64,000 bases of DNA from Kibdelosporangium philippinense. Lineage in GTDB: Bacteria; Actinomycetota; Actinomycetes; Mycobacteriales; Pseudonocardiaceae. Positions 33,627 through 41,162 of this stretch are shown piece after piece (positions within the stretch are counted from its first letter, which is position 1; every line of letters starts with the position of its first letter). The stretch spans positions 1,592,501 to 1,656,500 of the forward strand of contig NZ_JAJVCN010000004.1 in assembly GCF_021390435.2 (NCBI RefSeq), given 5' to 3'. A model generated the notes under the pieces. It did not search any database, was not told the DNA's origin, and was given only the letters and a program-made list of their open reading frames with translations. A program made the translations under genes and the position numbers.

Positions 33627-34517
33627 GTGAGATCAAGTGCGCGGAGGCGGCCGCTGTTGAAGTTATCCGCGGTGGCGGTCGCGGCTGTGGCGGGTGCGGG
33701 CGTCGCCTTCACCTATGTGGCCACCGGGGGAATCACGAAGACCACGCCACCAGCCGACGCGCAGGCAGCTGGGCACGGCGGAGTGCTGTTGAACTCCGAG
33801 ACTCCCCAACCGACGTCGACCGCCACCACCCCGACCACCACCGCCGCGCCGCCGGAGAACCAGGTTCTGCCGTTCAACGCGAAGCTGACGACCGACAACA
33901 TCCCGGTCAAAACCGGCGGTGTCCGCAGCGGAGCCTGCAGCGGTTCATTGATCGCCCGTGAATGGATTCTCACCGCCGGACACTGCTTCCGGAACGTGAA
34001 CGAAGTCCGGGTCTCCGGAAAACCGCCGTACACGATGAAAGTCGTGGTCGGCAAGCTCAAGGACAGTGACCCCGGCGGGCACACCGCCGAGGTCGTCGAC
34101 GTCCGGCAGTCCAAGGTCAGCGACCTCGCGGTGGTGAAACTCAGCGAGCCGGTCGACGGCATCACACCCGTGAGCTTGGGTGACTCGAAGCCCTCGGTCG
34201 GGCTGCAGGTGAAGTTCGCGGGGTGGGGGTCGCTCTCCTCGACCGTGCTCTCGCCGTCCGATCACCTCAAACGCGGCGACTTCAAGGTCGTCAAGGTCAA
34301 CCAGTACACGCTGGAAGCTGAGCCGATGGTGCCGCGTACGGTTGAGAACAGCCCGTGCCCGCAGGACTCGGGCGCGCCCTTTTTCGTATCCGACGACGAC
34401 AAGACGGGCAAGGTCATCGCCATCGTGAACACCGGGCCCTCCTGCCCGCAGCCCGGTCGCGAGATCATCGCCCGTGTCGACGCCGTCGCCGACTGGATCC
34501 GCGAGCAGACCGGTTAG
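33627..34517 (+). CDS. Exported trypsin-like serine protease (S1 family)
   Basis: 296 residues, GTG start. The N-terminus has RRR then a hydrophobic stretch (LKLSAVAVAAVAGAGVAFTY) and a Pro/Thr-rich linker, so it is exported or membrane-anchored. The triad is visible: His in LTAGHCF, Asp in VSDLAVVKLSEPV, Ser in CPQDSGAPFF. Against the usual CxGDSGGP, the oxyanion Gly193 position is Gln and the S1-pocket position 189 is Ser, so it is not trypsin-specific and may be weak. Cys pairs in SGACSGS and AGHCF fit S1 disulfides. A secreted lipoprotein follows 38 bp downstream. Confidence 0.85.
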   Translation: MRSSARRRPLLKLSAVAVAAVAGAGVAFTYVATGGITKTTPPADAQAAGHGGVLLNSETPQPTSTATTPTTTAAPPENQVLPFNAKLTTDNIPVKTGGVRSGACSGSLIAREWILTAGHCFRNVNEVRVSGKPPYTMKVVVGKLKDSDPGGHTAEVVDVRQSKVSDLAVVKLSEPVDGITPVSLGDSKPSVGLQVKFAGWGSLSSTVLSPSDHLKRGDFKVVKVNQYTLEAEPMVPRTVENSPCPQDSGAPFFVSDDDKTGKVIAIVNTGPSCPQPGREIIARVDAVADWIREQTG

Positions 34518-34555
34518 GGTTTCAGCAAAGGCCGGAAACAGGGCGGTGAGCTGGC

Positions 34556-34960
34556 GTGAGGTCCACGATCTGCTGGGTGGCGGCAGTCTTGGTGGTAACG
34601 AGCGCATGCGCCGCGGGTGGCGAGTCACCACAGCAGCCAGCGCCGACCGTCACGAGTACGCCGACGACCACCACGACTGAACCCAGCGTGACGCTGCCGC
34701 CGATAACAAGGCCGTCGACCAAACCCACTGGCGGCGGCGCAGGTGAGGTGTCGGTGGAAGGCACGGTCGTTGCCGGTGTCGAGGCGACGTGCGTGCTGCT
34801 CCAGACCGGATCCGAGAACTACCTGCTGCTCGGCGCCGATCCGCGGGTCGCTGTGCCTGGGCGGCGTATCGCGGTGCGTGGCAAGGTCGAGCCAGGGATG
34901 GCGACTATTTGTATGCAGGGAACCCCGCTCGTGGTCAGCGAAGCACGCGCGATTCAATAA
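34556..34960 (+). CDS. Lipoprotein with a small OB-like domain
   Basis: 134 residues, GTG start. A lipobox (VVTSAC with Cys at about residue 18) ends the signal peptide, followed by a Thr/Pro-rich linker (TSTPTTTTTEPSVTLPPITR). The C-terminal 70 residues (VEGTVVAGVEATCVLLQTGS, LLLGADPRVAVPGRRIAVRG) recur in actinobacterial lipoproteins as a small beta-barrel of unknown role. The two Cys (ATCVLL, TICMQG) could form a disulfide. It is close behind the protease gene and may share its transcript. Confidence 0.75.
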   Translation: MRSTICWVAAVLVVTSACAAGGESPQQPAPTVTSTPTTTTTEPSVTLPPITRPSTKPTGGGAGEVSVEGTVVAGVEATCVLLQTGSENYLLLGADPRVAVPGRRIAVRGKVEPGMATICMQGTPLVVSEARAIQ

Positions 34961-35102
34961 CGGCCGTCTCGCATTACTCGTTGTGCCAACGGGATTACTC
35001 CGTGAGTCCGATGAGGAATCCGTTATCGACCGTTCACCTAACCGAACGCGTGACAAGGCAGGATGCATGCGTTCATTCGAATGACGCGTTACGGAGGCCC
35101 TT

Positions 35103-36938
35103 GTGTCTGGTGTCGGGTCGGTACTGAGGGCCAGTATTGGTCTCGCGGTCGCCGCTGGATTCGTTGTCGCGATACCCCTAGTGTCCGCGCCTTCGGCGCC
35201 GCAGCCGGAGCAGTGGTCGCCGATGACCCCGGTCGCGGTCAGCTATGACACCGAACGCGATGGCAGCACCGCCAAGGGCCGCCTGCTCGGCTTCAACGAC
35301 TTCCACGGCGCGCTTGAGCCGCCGACCGGAAGCGGCGGCCTCGTCAACGGCACGCCGGCTGGTGGTATCGAATTCCTCGCGACCCACGTCAAGCGGCTGC
35401 GCGAAGCGGGCGAGGCCAAAGGCCAGCAGGTGCTCACGGTCGGCGCCGGTGACCTGGTCGGCGCGACCCCGCTGATCAGCGCGGCATTCCACGACGAGCC
35501 GAGCGTGGAAGTGCTCTCCAAGCTCGGACTGGACATCAGCTCGGTCGGCAACCACGAGTTCGACGAAGGCGTCACCGAACTCAAGCGCCTGCAGAAAGGC
35601 GGCTGCCACCCGACCGACGGCTGCCAGGACGGCGACGGATTCGCCGGTGCGGCGTACAAGTACCTGGCCGCGAACGTGGTGGACAAGAAAACGCGGTTGC
35701 CGATCCTGTCGCCGGTTGACGTGAAGTTCGTCCGCGGTGTCCCGGTCGGTTTCGTCGGCATGACCCTCAAGGGCACGCCGGGCATCGTCAACCCGGCGGG
35801 AATCAAGGACGTCGAATTTCTCGACGAGATCACAACAGCGAACTTCTACGCCGACCTGCTCCGCCTGATCGGCGTGAAGTCCCTTGTCCTGCTCGTGCAC
35901 GAAGGCGGCGCGCAAAACCCGCCACCCACCGTGCAGGACCCGTCGAGCTGCGCCAACTTCGCTGGCCCGATCACCGACATCGTCAAGGGCCTGCGTCCCG
36001 AATACGGCGTGGTCGTCTCCGGTCACACGCACAGGTTCTACAGCTGCGCCCTGCCCAACTCATCCGGCGCGAACACGGTCGTGACGAGCGCGGGTTCGAA
36101 CGGCACCTTGGTCACCAACATCGACTTCACGATCAACAAGAAGACCAAGCGCTTCGCCGAGGTTTCGGCCCGCAACAACATCGTCGAGAACGGCATCAAG
36201 CGTCCGGACGGCACCTGGGCAACGGACCCGTCCGGTGCATTCCTGCGTAACCCGGAACTGGTCGACAAGGACGCCAAGGTACTGGTCGACAAGTACCGCG
36301 CAGCCGTCGCACCCATCGCCAACCGCATCGTCGGCAAGATCACCGCTGACATCGGCCGCACCGCGAGCCCTGCGGGCGAGACAGCCTTGGGCGACGTGAT
36401 CGCCGATGCCCAGCTCGCGTACACGACATCAGCGGGCGCCCAGATCGCGCTGATGAACCCGGGCGGCATTCGAGCAGACCTGAGCTTCGGCAACTCCCCA
36501 GGTGGCGAGCCAGCCGGTGACGTCACGTACGGCGAAGCATTCACCGTGCAGCCGTTCAACAACTTGGTGGTCACAGCCTCGTTGACCGGCGCGCAGCTGA
36601 AGGAAGTCCTTGAGCAGCAGTTCGTCGGCTTCGGCGGCCAGACCGTCCAGCGAATCCTGCAGGTGTCGAACGGATTCACGTACTCGTACGACAGCACGAA
36701 GGCCGCGGGTGAGCGCGTGTCCGCGATGGCGTTGAACGGAACCCCGATCGACCCGGCCGCAAGCTACAAGGTCACCAGCAACGACTTCCTGGCCAACGGC
36801 GGCGACGGCTTCACCAAGCTCAGCGTCGGCACCGGCCGAGTCACCGCTCCCGGGTTCGACGTGGACGCCCTGGTGAACCACCTCGGCGCCGCCCCAGTGG
36901 CCCCAGGCCCCCGCAACCGAATCACCAAGATCGCCTGA
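35103..36938 (+). CDS. Secreted 5'-nucleotidase / metallophosphoesterase
   Basis: 611 residues, GTG start, with a signal peptide (LRASIGLAVAAGFVVAIPLV). The calcineurin-like domain has NDFHG, GAGDLVGATPLIS, SVGNHEFDEG and VSGHTHR as metal ligands (residues 60-340). The C-terminal 5'-nucleotidase domain has GDVIADAQLAYTTSAGAQIA, MNPGGIRADL and TVQPFNNLVV. It hydrolyses nucleotides or related phosphates outside the cell, releasing phosphate and nucleosides. It stands alone, followed by a strong terminator. Four Cys (GGCHPTDGC, SSCANF, YSCALP) probably form disulfides. Confidence 0.92.
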   Translation: MSGVGSVLRASIGLAVAAGFVVAIPLVSAPSAPQPEQWSPMTPVAVSYDTERDGSTAKGRLLGFNDFHGALEPPTGSGGLVNGTPAGGIEFLATHVKRLREAGEAKGQQVLTVGAGDLVGATPLISAAFHDEPSVEVLSKLGLDISSVGNHEFDEGVTELKRLQKGGCHPTDGCQDGDGFAGAAYKYLAANVVDKKTRLPILSPVDVKFVRGVPVGFVGMTLKGTPGIVNPAGIKDVEFLDEITTANFYADLLRLIGVKSLVLLVHEGGAQNPPPTVQDPSSCANFAGPITDIVKGLRPEYGVVVSGHTHRFYSCALPNSSGANTVVTSAGSNGTLVTNIDFTINKKTKRFAEVSARNNIVENGIKRPDGTWATDPSGAFLRNPELVDKDAKVLVDKYRAAVAPIANRIVGKITADIGRTASPAGETALGDVIADAQLAYTTSAGAQIALMNPGGIRADLSFGNSPGGEPAGDVTYGEAFTVQPFNNLVVTASLTGAQLKEVLEQQFVGFGGQTVQRILQVSNGFTYSYDSTKAAGERVSAMALNGTPIDPAASYKVTSNDFLANGGDGFTKLSVGTGRVTAPGFDVDALVNHLGAAPVAPGPRNRITKIA

Positions 36939-36950
36939 CGAACGAACCCA

Positions 36951-36988
36951 GCGCTGGTACGCCTTTCCTGGCGTGCCAGCGCGTTTTT
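36951..36988 (+). terminator. Intrinsic terminator after the 5'-nucleotidase gene
   Basis: GCGCTGGTACGCC (36951-36963) pairs with GGCGTGCCAGCGC (36970-36982), 13 bp with one G-T pair. GTTTTT follows at once. Confidence 0.85.
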
Positions 36989-37060
36989 CGTGCGACAACG
37001 CCGAGTAACTGTACACCTTAGAGTGACGACCAGGCCGGAAAGTTGCGATAATCTGAACGT

Positions 37061-38244
37061 ATGTTCGAAAAGCTCGACGACCTCGAGCGGGTCTTCCGAG
37101 AGAAAAGCCGAGGTCGACGCCAAATGGATCCGAACGCTGGCCGGATACGCCACCGAAAACCAGCCCACAAGGAAAGGAACCACGATCGCCGATGGGGCGC
37201 CCGAGGAGATGGCGCTGCGGCTGAACATGAGCCCGAACAAAGCCGCCGCTGAGATCATCTTCGCCCGTGACGTGATGGAGCGGTTGCCGCGCACGCTGGA
37301 TGCGTTGGCAGAAGGTGTTTTTGACCTGTCGCGGGTGAAGGCGATGCGCGACTACACCGAACCTCTCGACCCAGACCAGGCCTCGGAGGTGGAGAAGCGC
37401 GTCCTGGACAACGGCCCGCGCGACAACGTCACCAAGTTCAAACGTGGCCTGGCCGCGAGGTCATCCGTGTGGACCCGGAGGGGGCGGAGCAGCGGCGCCA
37501 GCTCGCCAAGAGCGAACGGGACGTCATGAAATGGCACAGGCCGGACGGTCCGTCCGCGATCACGATCTATCTCGAGAAGCATGAGGCCGAGTTCGCGTAC
37601 AACCAGATCGACGTGCTGGCCAAGCGGATCAACCACGGCCAGCGCTACCCGGACAGCCGTACGCCGACACCTCCGATCCCCGCAACATCGACACCCCGGA
37701 ACGCAACCTCGCCCAACGCCGCGCCGATGTGTTTCATGGACCTCGTACTTGGGCGCAACACCTTGCAGCCCTTGGTCAACGTGAACGTGGTTGTCCCGAT
37801 GACCACGCTCATGGGTGTCAACCGGGAACCGGGTGAGATCAGCGGGGTGGGCCCGATCACGGCCGAATACGCCCGCGAGCTGGCCACGAACGCCACCTGG
37901 CGGCGGATCCTCACCGACCCCGCCGGTGAACTACTGGAAGTCAGCCAGAAACGCTTCCCATCACCAGCGTTGCGGCGGTTCATCCAACTTCGAGATCGAG
38001 AGTGCAGGCAACCCGCCTGCTCCGTCCCCGGACATCGCTGCGAAACCGACCACATCATCGCCCACTACAAAGGCGGTCCCACCTCTCAAAACAACCTCAT
38101 CCTGCTCTGCAAGAAACACAACCTCCTACGCCAACGCAGCGCATGGAGCTACGACCACGTCAAACCCGGCATTCTCGCCTTCCGCACCCCAACAGGCCAC
38201 ACCCACACCACCAAACCCGAACCTATGACCTGCGGCCGTTTTAG
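37061..38244 (+). pseudogene. DUF222/HNH endonuclease-type gene with four frameshifts
   Basis: The protein is recoverable only by switching frames. FEKLDDLERVFREK is followed after about 37105 by AEVDAKWIRTLAGYATENQP and LNMSPNKAAAEIIFARDVME. After about 37455 comes VIRVDPEGAEQRRQLAKSER. Between about 37665 and 37733 the right frame is ADTSDPRNIDTPERNLAQRR. Then MDLVLGRN and the HNH end (CRQPACSVPGHRCETDHIIA, NLILLCKKHNLLRQ) follow. The HNH motif itself (CxxxxC, HRCETDH, N, H) is intact. Four shifts in 1.2 kb make a sequencing artefact unlikely. This DUF222/13E12 family is found in many copies in actinobacteria and is thought to be mobile. The 3' end abuts the histidine kinase gene. Confidence 0.85.
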
Positions 38245-39659
38245 TGGGGGAAGCGGGCGACGAAGAGGCCGCCGGTTGGACTGTCTTCTACGGTGAGGGT
38301 TCCGCCGTGGCGGGTGGCTATGCCGCGGGCGATGGTCAGGCCGAGGCCGGAGCCGCCGGAGTTGCGGGTTCGGGCGTCGTCGAGGCGCGTGAAGCGTTCG
38401 AAGACGCGTTCCCGGTCCTCCACCGCGATTCCGGGGCCGTCGTCCTGGACTTCGAGGACTACCCAGGACTCCGAGTCGCGGACGGTCACCACAATCGACG
38501 ACTTGGCGTGGCGGGCGGCGTTGTCGACGAGGTTACGCAGCAAGCGTTCCAGTTGGCTCGCGTTGCCGCGCATCAGCGCGTGCGGAGGCACGACGCACGA
38601 GACCCGCGGGCGGAATTCCTGGACCAAGGCGGCCAGGTCGACGATCGCGGCGGGGGGAGTGGAATTGTTGTCGTTCACAGCAAGCATCAACAGGTCCGAC
38701 GTGAGGTCCTGAAGGCGTGAGATGTCCTGAAGAGACTCACGAGCGACCTCTGGCCAGTCCGCTCGATCGGCGTGGGTCAGCGCGACTTCAAGGCCGGTCC
38801 GCAAGTTCGTCAACGGGCTGCGAAGCTCATGGCTGGCGTCTGCCACGAACTGCTGCTGTCGGCGATGAAAAGCCTCAAGTCTGTCCAAAGTGGCGTTAGT
38901 GGTCCGGGCGAGTTTGGCTATCTCGTCGCGGGAACGAGGGACAGGCACCCGGCGGTCGAGGTTGTGTTCGCTCACTTCAGCGAGTTCATGACGGATCGCC
39001 TCGACCGGACGAAGAGTACGACCGGTGACGAACCACGCCAGACCGGCAACGAAAATCACAGCCAAAGGCAGCACGATCCGCAGACCGCGATTGAACACTG
39101 TCTCCGCGCTGATGGCTTCCCACGGCAGCACGAACACATACACCGTCAGCCGATACGTTGCCGTGCTGGAAGAAGGCGTCGTGGGCGCCAGGTCTCCCGT
39201 TCGCCTCAACGGTTCCACCAGGCGCGCGGGCACGTTCGATACCGCGGCGCCGACCACGGTGTACGTCCGGTTCTCCCGCCAATCCGGATGCGTTGGGGAG
39301 TTCAAAGCACTCTTGGTCTCCCACAACTCTGGCGCATTGGCTGGTGCCGGTGGCAGGCCTGGCCATGAGGGATCGAGCCGCCGAATCGTCCTGCTGCGAA
39401 CAACGGTTTCCCCGGAATCGGTGACCACCTCGTACATCGAGTCACCGAAGAGCGAGATGTCCACCGAAGTGCCCGCTCGGTAAGCATCGGTGATCCGGCT
39501 GAGTTCCAGCTCGGCCTCGGTTTTCGACGACCCGAGCACAGTGTCCACCATGTACTCGCGCAACCCGATGACGCCGAGCGTGAAAACCGCGAGGCACGCC
39601 ACGGTCGCGGTCAGTGCCGCGCTCGCCCGCATCGACGCGGGCCACCACTTAATCCTCAA
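38241..39659 (-). CDS. Membrane sensor histidine kinase
   Basis: 472 residues. A first membrane helix (ASAALTATVACLAVFTLGVI) precedes an extracytoplasmic sensor of about 160 residues, followed by a second helix (IVLPLAVIFVAGLAWFVTG) and a HAMP region. The dimerisation domain holds the phospho-His in VADASHELRSPLTNLRTGLE. The ATPase has LRNLVDNAARHAKS, DDGPGIAVEDRERVF and GGSGLGLTIARGIATRHGG. The response regulator gene overlaps its start by 11 bases. The start may be TTG 39659 or ATG 39632. The pair is divergent from an ABC/FtsX exporter, which it probably controls in response to an envelope signal. Confidence 0.92.
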   Translation of the reverse strand: MRIKWWPASMRASAALTATVACLAVFTLGVIGLREYMVDTVLGSSKTEAELELSRITDAYRAGTSVDISLFGDSMYEVVTDSGETVVRSRTIRRLDPSWPGLPPAPANAPELWETKSALNSPTHPDWRENRTYTVVGAAVSNVPARLVEPLRRTGDLAPTTPSSSTATYRLTVYVFVLPWEAISAETVFNRGLRIVLPLAVIFVAGLAWFVTGRTLRPVEAIRHELAEVSEHNLDRRVPVPRSRDEIAKLARTTNATLDRLEAFHRRQQQFVADASHELRSPLTNLRTGLEVALTHADRADWPEVARESLQDISRLQDLTSDLLMLAVNDNNSTPPAAIVDLAALVQEFRPRVSCVVPPHALMRGNASQLERLLRNLVDNAARHAKSSIVVTVRDSESWVVLEVQDDGPGIAVEDRERVFERFTRLDDARTRNSGGSGLGLTIARGIATRHGGTLTVEDSPTGGLFVARFPH

Positions 39660-40317
39660 GGCGATACCCCACGCCGCGAACCGTGGTGATCGTGTTACGC
39701 CCGAAAGGCGCGTCTATCTTGCGGCGCAACGTACTGATGTACACCTCGACGATATTCGGATCGCCATCGAAAGCCATGTCCCACACCTGATCAATGATGT
39801 CCTGTTTGGACAAAACCTGCCCCGCGTGCCGAGCGAGACACTCCAGCACCGAGAACTCCTTCGCGGTCAACGGAATGGCCACAGAACCGCGATGACACGT
39901 CCGCCGAGACGAATCCACCGTCAAGTCACCGACGGAAACCTTGGCCGAGCTGCCAATCGGGCCACGGCGCATCAGTGCCCGCAGACGGGCCGTAAGCACA
40001 AGGTAGGAGAACGGTTTACGCAGGAAATCGTCAGCGCCGGTGTCCAACGCCTCGGCCTCGTCGTACTCGCCATCCTTCGCGGTCAGCATCAGGATCGGCG
40101 TGTGGTTGCCTCGCTTACGCAACTCCGCACAGACCCGGTAGCCGTTCATGCCCGGCAGCATGATGTCCAGAATGATCACCTGATACGGATGTTCGGAGGC
40201 AAGGCGCAGCCCGTCGAGACCGTTGCCTGCCACGTCGACGGCATACCCGTCCGCCTCCAAACCCCATTGCAACGTATCGGCGAGCCGTTTCTCGTCCTCA
40301 ACCACCAGCACCCGCAT
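39649..40317 (-). CDS. OmpR-family response regulator
   Basis: 222 residues. Receiver domain: VLVVEDEKRLADTLQWGLEA with the acidic pair, phospho-Asp in VIILDIMLPGMNGYRVC, and Lys in MLTAKDGEYDEAE. The C-terminal winged helix ends LRRKIDAPFGRNTITTVRGV, typical of OmpR/PhoB. Its stop overlaps the histidine kinase start. Three TTCAG repeats 10-11 bp apart lie in front of the divergent exporter and are its probable binding sites. Confidence 0.93.
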   Translation of the reverse strand: MRVLVVEDEKRLADTLQWGLEADGYAVDVAGNGLDGLRLASEHPYQVIILDIMLPGMNGYRVCAELRKRGNHTPILMLTAKDGEYDEAEALDTGADDFLRKPFSYLVLTARLRALMRRGPIGSSAKVSVGDLTVDSSRRTCHRGSVAIPLTAKEFSVLECLARHAGQVLSKQDIIDQVWDMAFDGDPNIVEVYISTLRRKIDAPFGRNTITTVRGVGYRLED

Positions 40318-40361
40318 AACAGCGATCTTCCCAGATGGACAAACCGGCGCCTGAAGAGATT

Positions 40362-40388
40362 TTCAGGGTGTTTCAGGATGCGTTCAGT
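40362..40388 (+). promoter_or_regulatory. Three direct repeats, OmpR-type regulator sites
   Basis: TTCAGG at 40362, TTCAGG at 40372 and TTCAGT at 40383 are spaced 10 and 11 bp, one helical turn each. Such direct repeats are typical of OmpR/PhoB-family binding. They lie between the response regulator and the ABC transporter starts; CTGAAGAGATTTTCAG just upstream adds an inverted half-site. Confidence 0.6.
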
Positions 40389-40436
40389 GGCGCGTTGGCA
40401 CTCTTTCGGCGAAGCAATCCACTGAAAGGGACCATC

Positions 40437-41162
40437 ATGCTGACGGCTGTCGGGGCTGACCACGTGGTCAAGGCTTATGGCAAGGGCGATGCCCAGGTAC
40501 ACGCGCTGCGCGGGGTGAGCGTGGCGTTCCCCGCACGCCGGTTCACGGCCATCATGGGGCCGTCCGGATCCGGCAAGTCCACCTTGCTGCACTGCCTTGC
40601 CGGACTGGACACAGTGGATTCCGGGGTGGTGTCGGTCGGGCAGACCGCGATCTCCGGCATGACCGACCGGCAGCTGACGTTGCTGCGGCGCGACCGGATC
40701 GGGTTCGTCTTCCAGGCGTTCAACCTGCTGCCGACGCTCACCGCCGAGCAGAACATCCTGCTCGGCATGCAGCTGGCCGGTCGTCAGGTGGATCGGCAGT
40801 GGTTCGACGCGGTGGTGCACATGCTGGGCTTGCGGGACCGGCTCGGGCACAAACCCAGCCAGTTGTCCGGTGGCCAGCAACAGCGGGTGGCGTGTGCGCG
40901 GGCTCTGGTCGGCAAGCCGGAAGTGGTGTTCGCCGACGAACCGACCGGCAACCTTGACTCCCGTTCAGGCAGCGAGGTGTTGCGGTTCCTGAAGATGTCG
41001 GTCGGCGAGCTCGGCCAGACGGTGATCATGGTGACGCACGACCCGGTCGCGGCGTCGTATGCCGATGAAGTCGTGCTCCTGGCTGACGGTCAGATCGCCG
41101 GGCGGATCCAGGGCCCGACACCTGCCACGGTCACGAACGCGCTCGCGCAGTTGGCGGCGTGA
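40437..41162 (+). CDS. ABC transporter ATPase, MacB/LolD type
   Basis: 241 residues. Walker A GPSGSGKSTLLHCLAGLD, Q-loop FVFQAFNLLPTLTAEQN, signature LSGGQQQRVACARAL, Walker B VVFADEPTGNLDSRSG and H-loop VTHDPVAASYAD are all intact. I choose the ATG at 40437 (LTAVGADHVVKAYGKG); an upstream in-frame ATG at 40335 would translate through the regulator sites. The stop overlaps the permease GTG (GTGA). With the permease it forms an exporter of the type used against antimicrobial peptides or for envelope lipids. Confidence 0.93.
   Translation: MLTAVGADHVVKAYGKGDAQVHALRGVSVAFPARRFTAIMGPSGSGKSTLLHCLAGLDTVDSGVVSVGQTAISGMTDRQLTLLRRDRIGFVFQAFNLLPTLTAEQNILLGMQLAGRQVDRQWFDAVVHMLGLRDRLGHKPSQLSGGQQQRVACARALVGKPEVVFADEPTGNLDSRSGSEVLRFLKMSVGELGQTVIMVTHDPVAASYADEVVLLADGQIAGRIQGPTPATVTNALAQLAA

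Noticed and set aside
37061..38244. Active HNH homing endonuclease
   Set aside because: The HNH motif is intact but four frameshifts prevent a full product.
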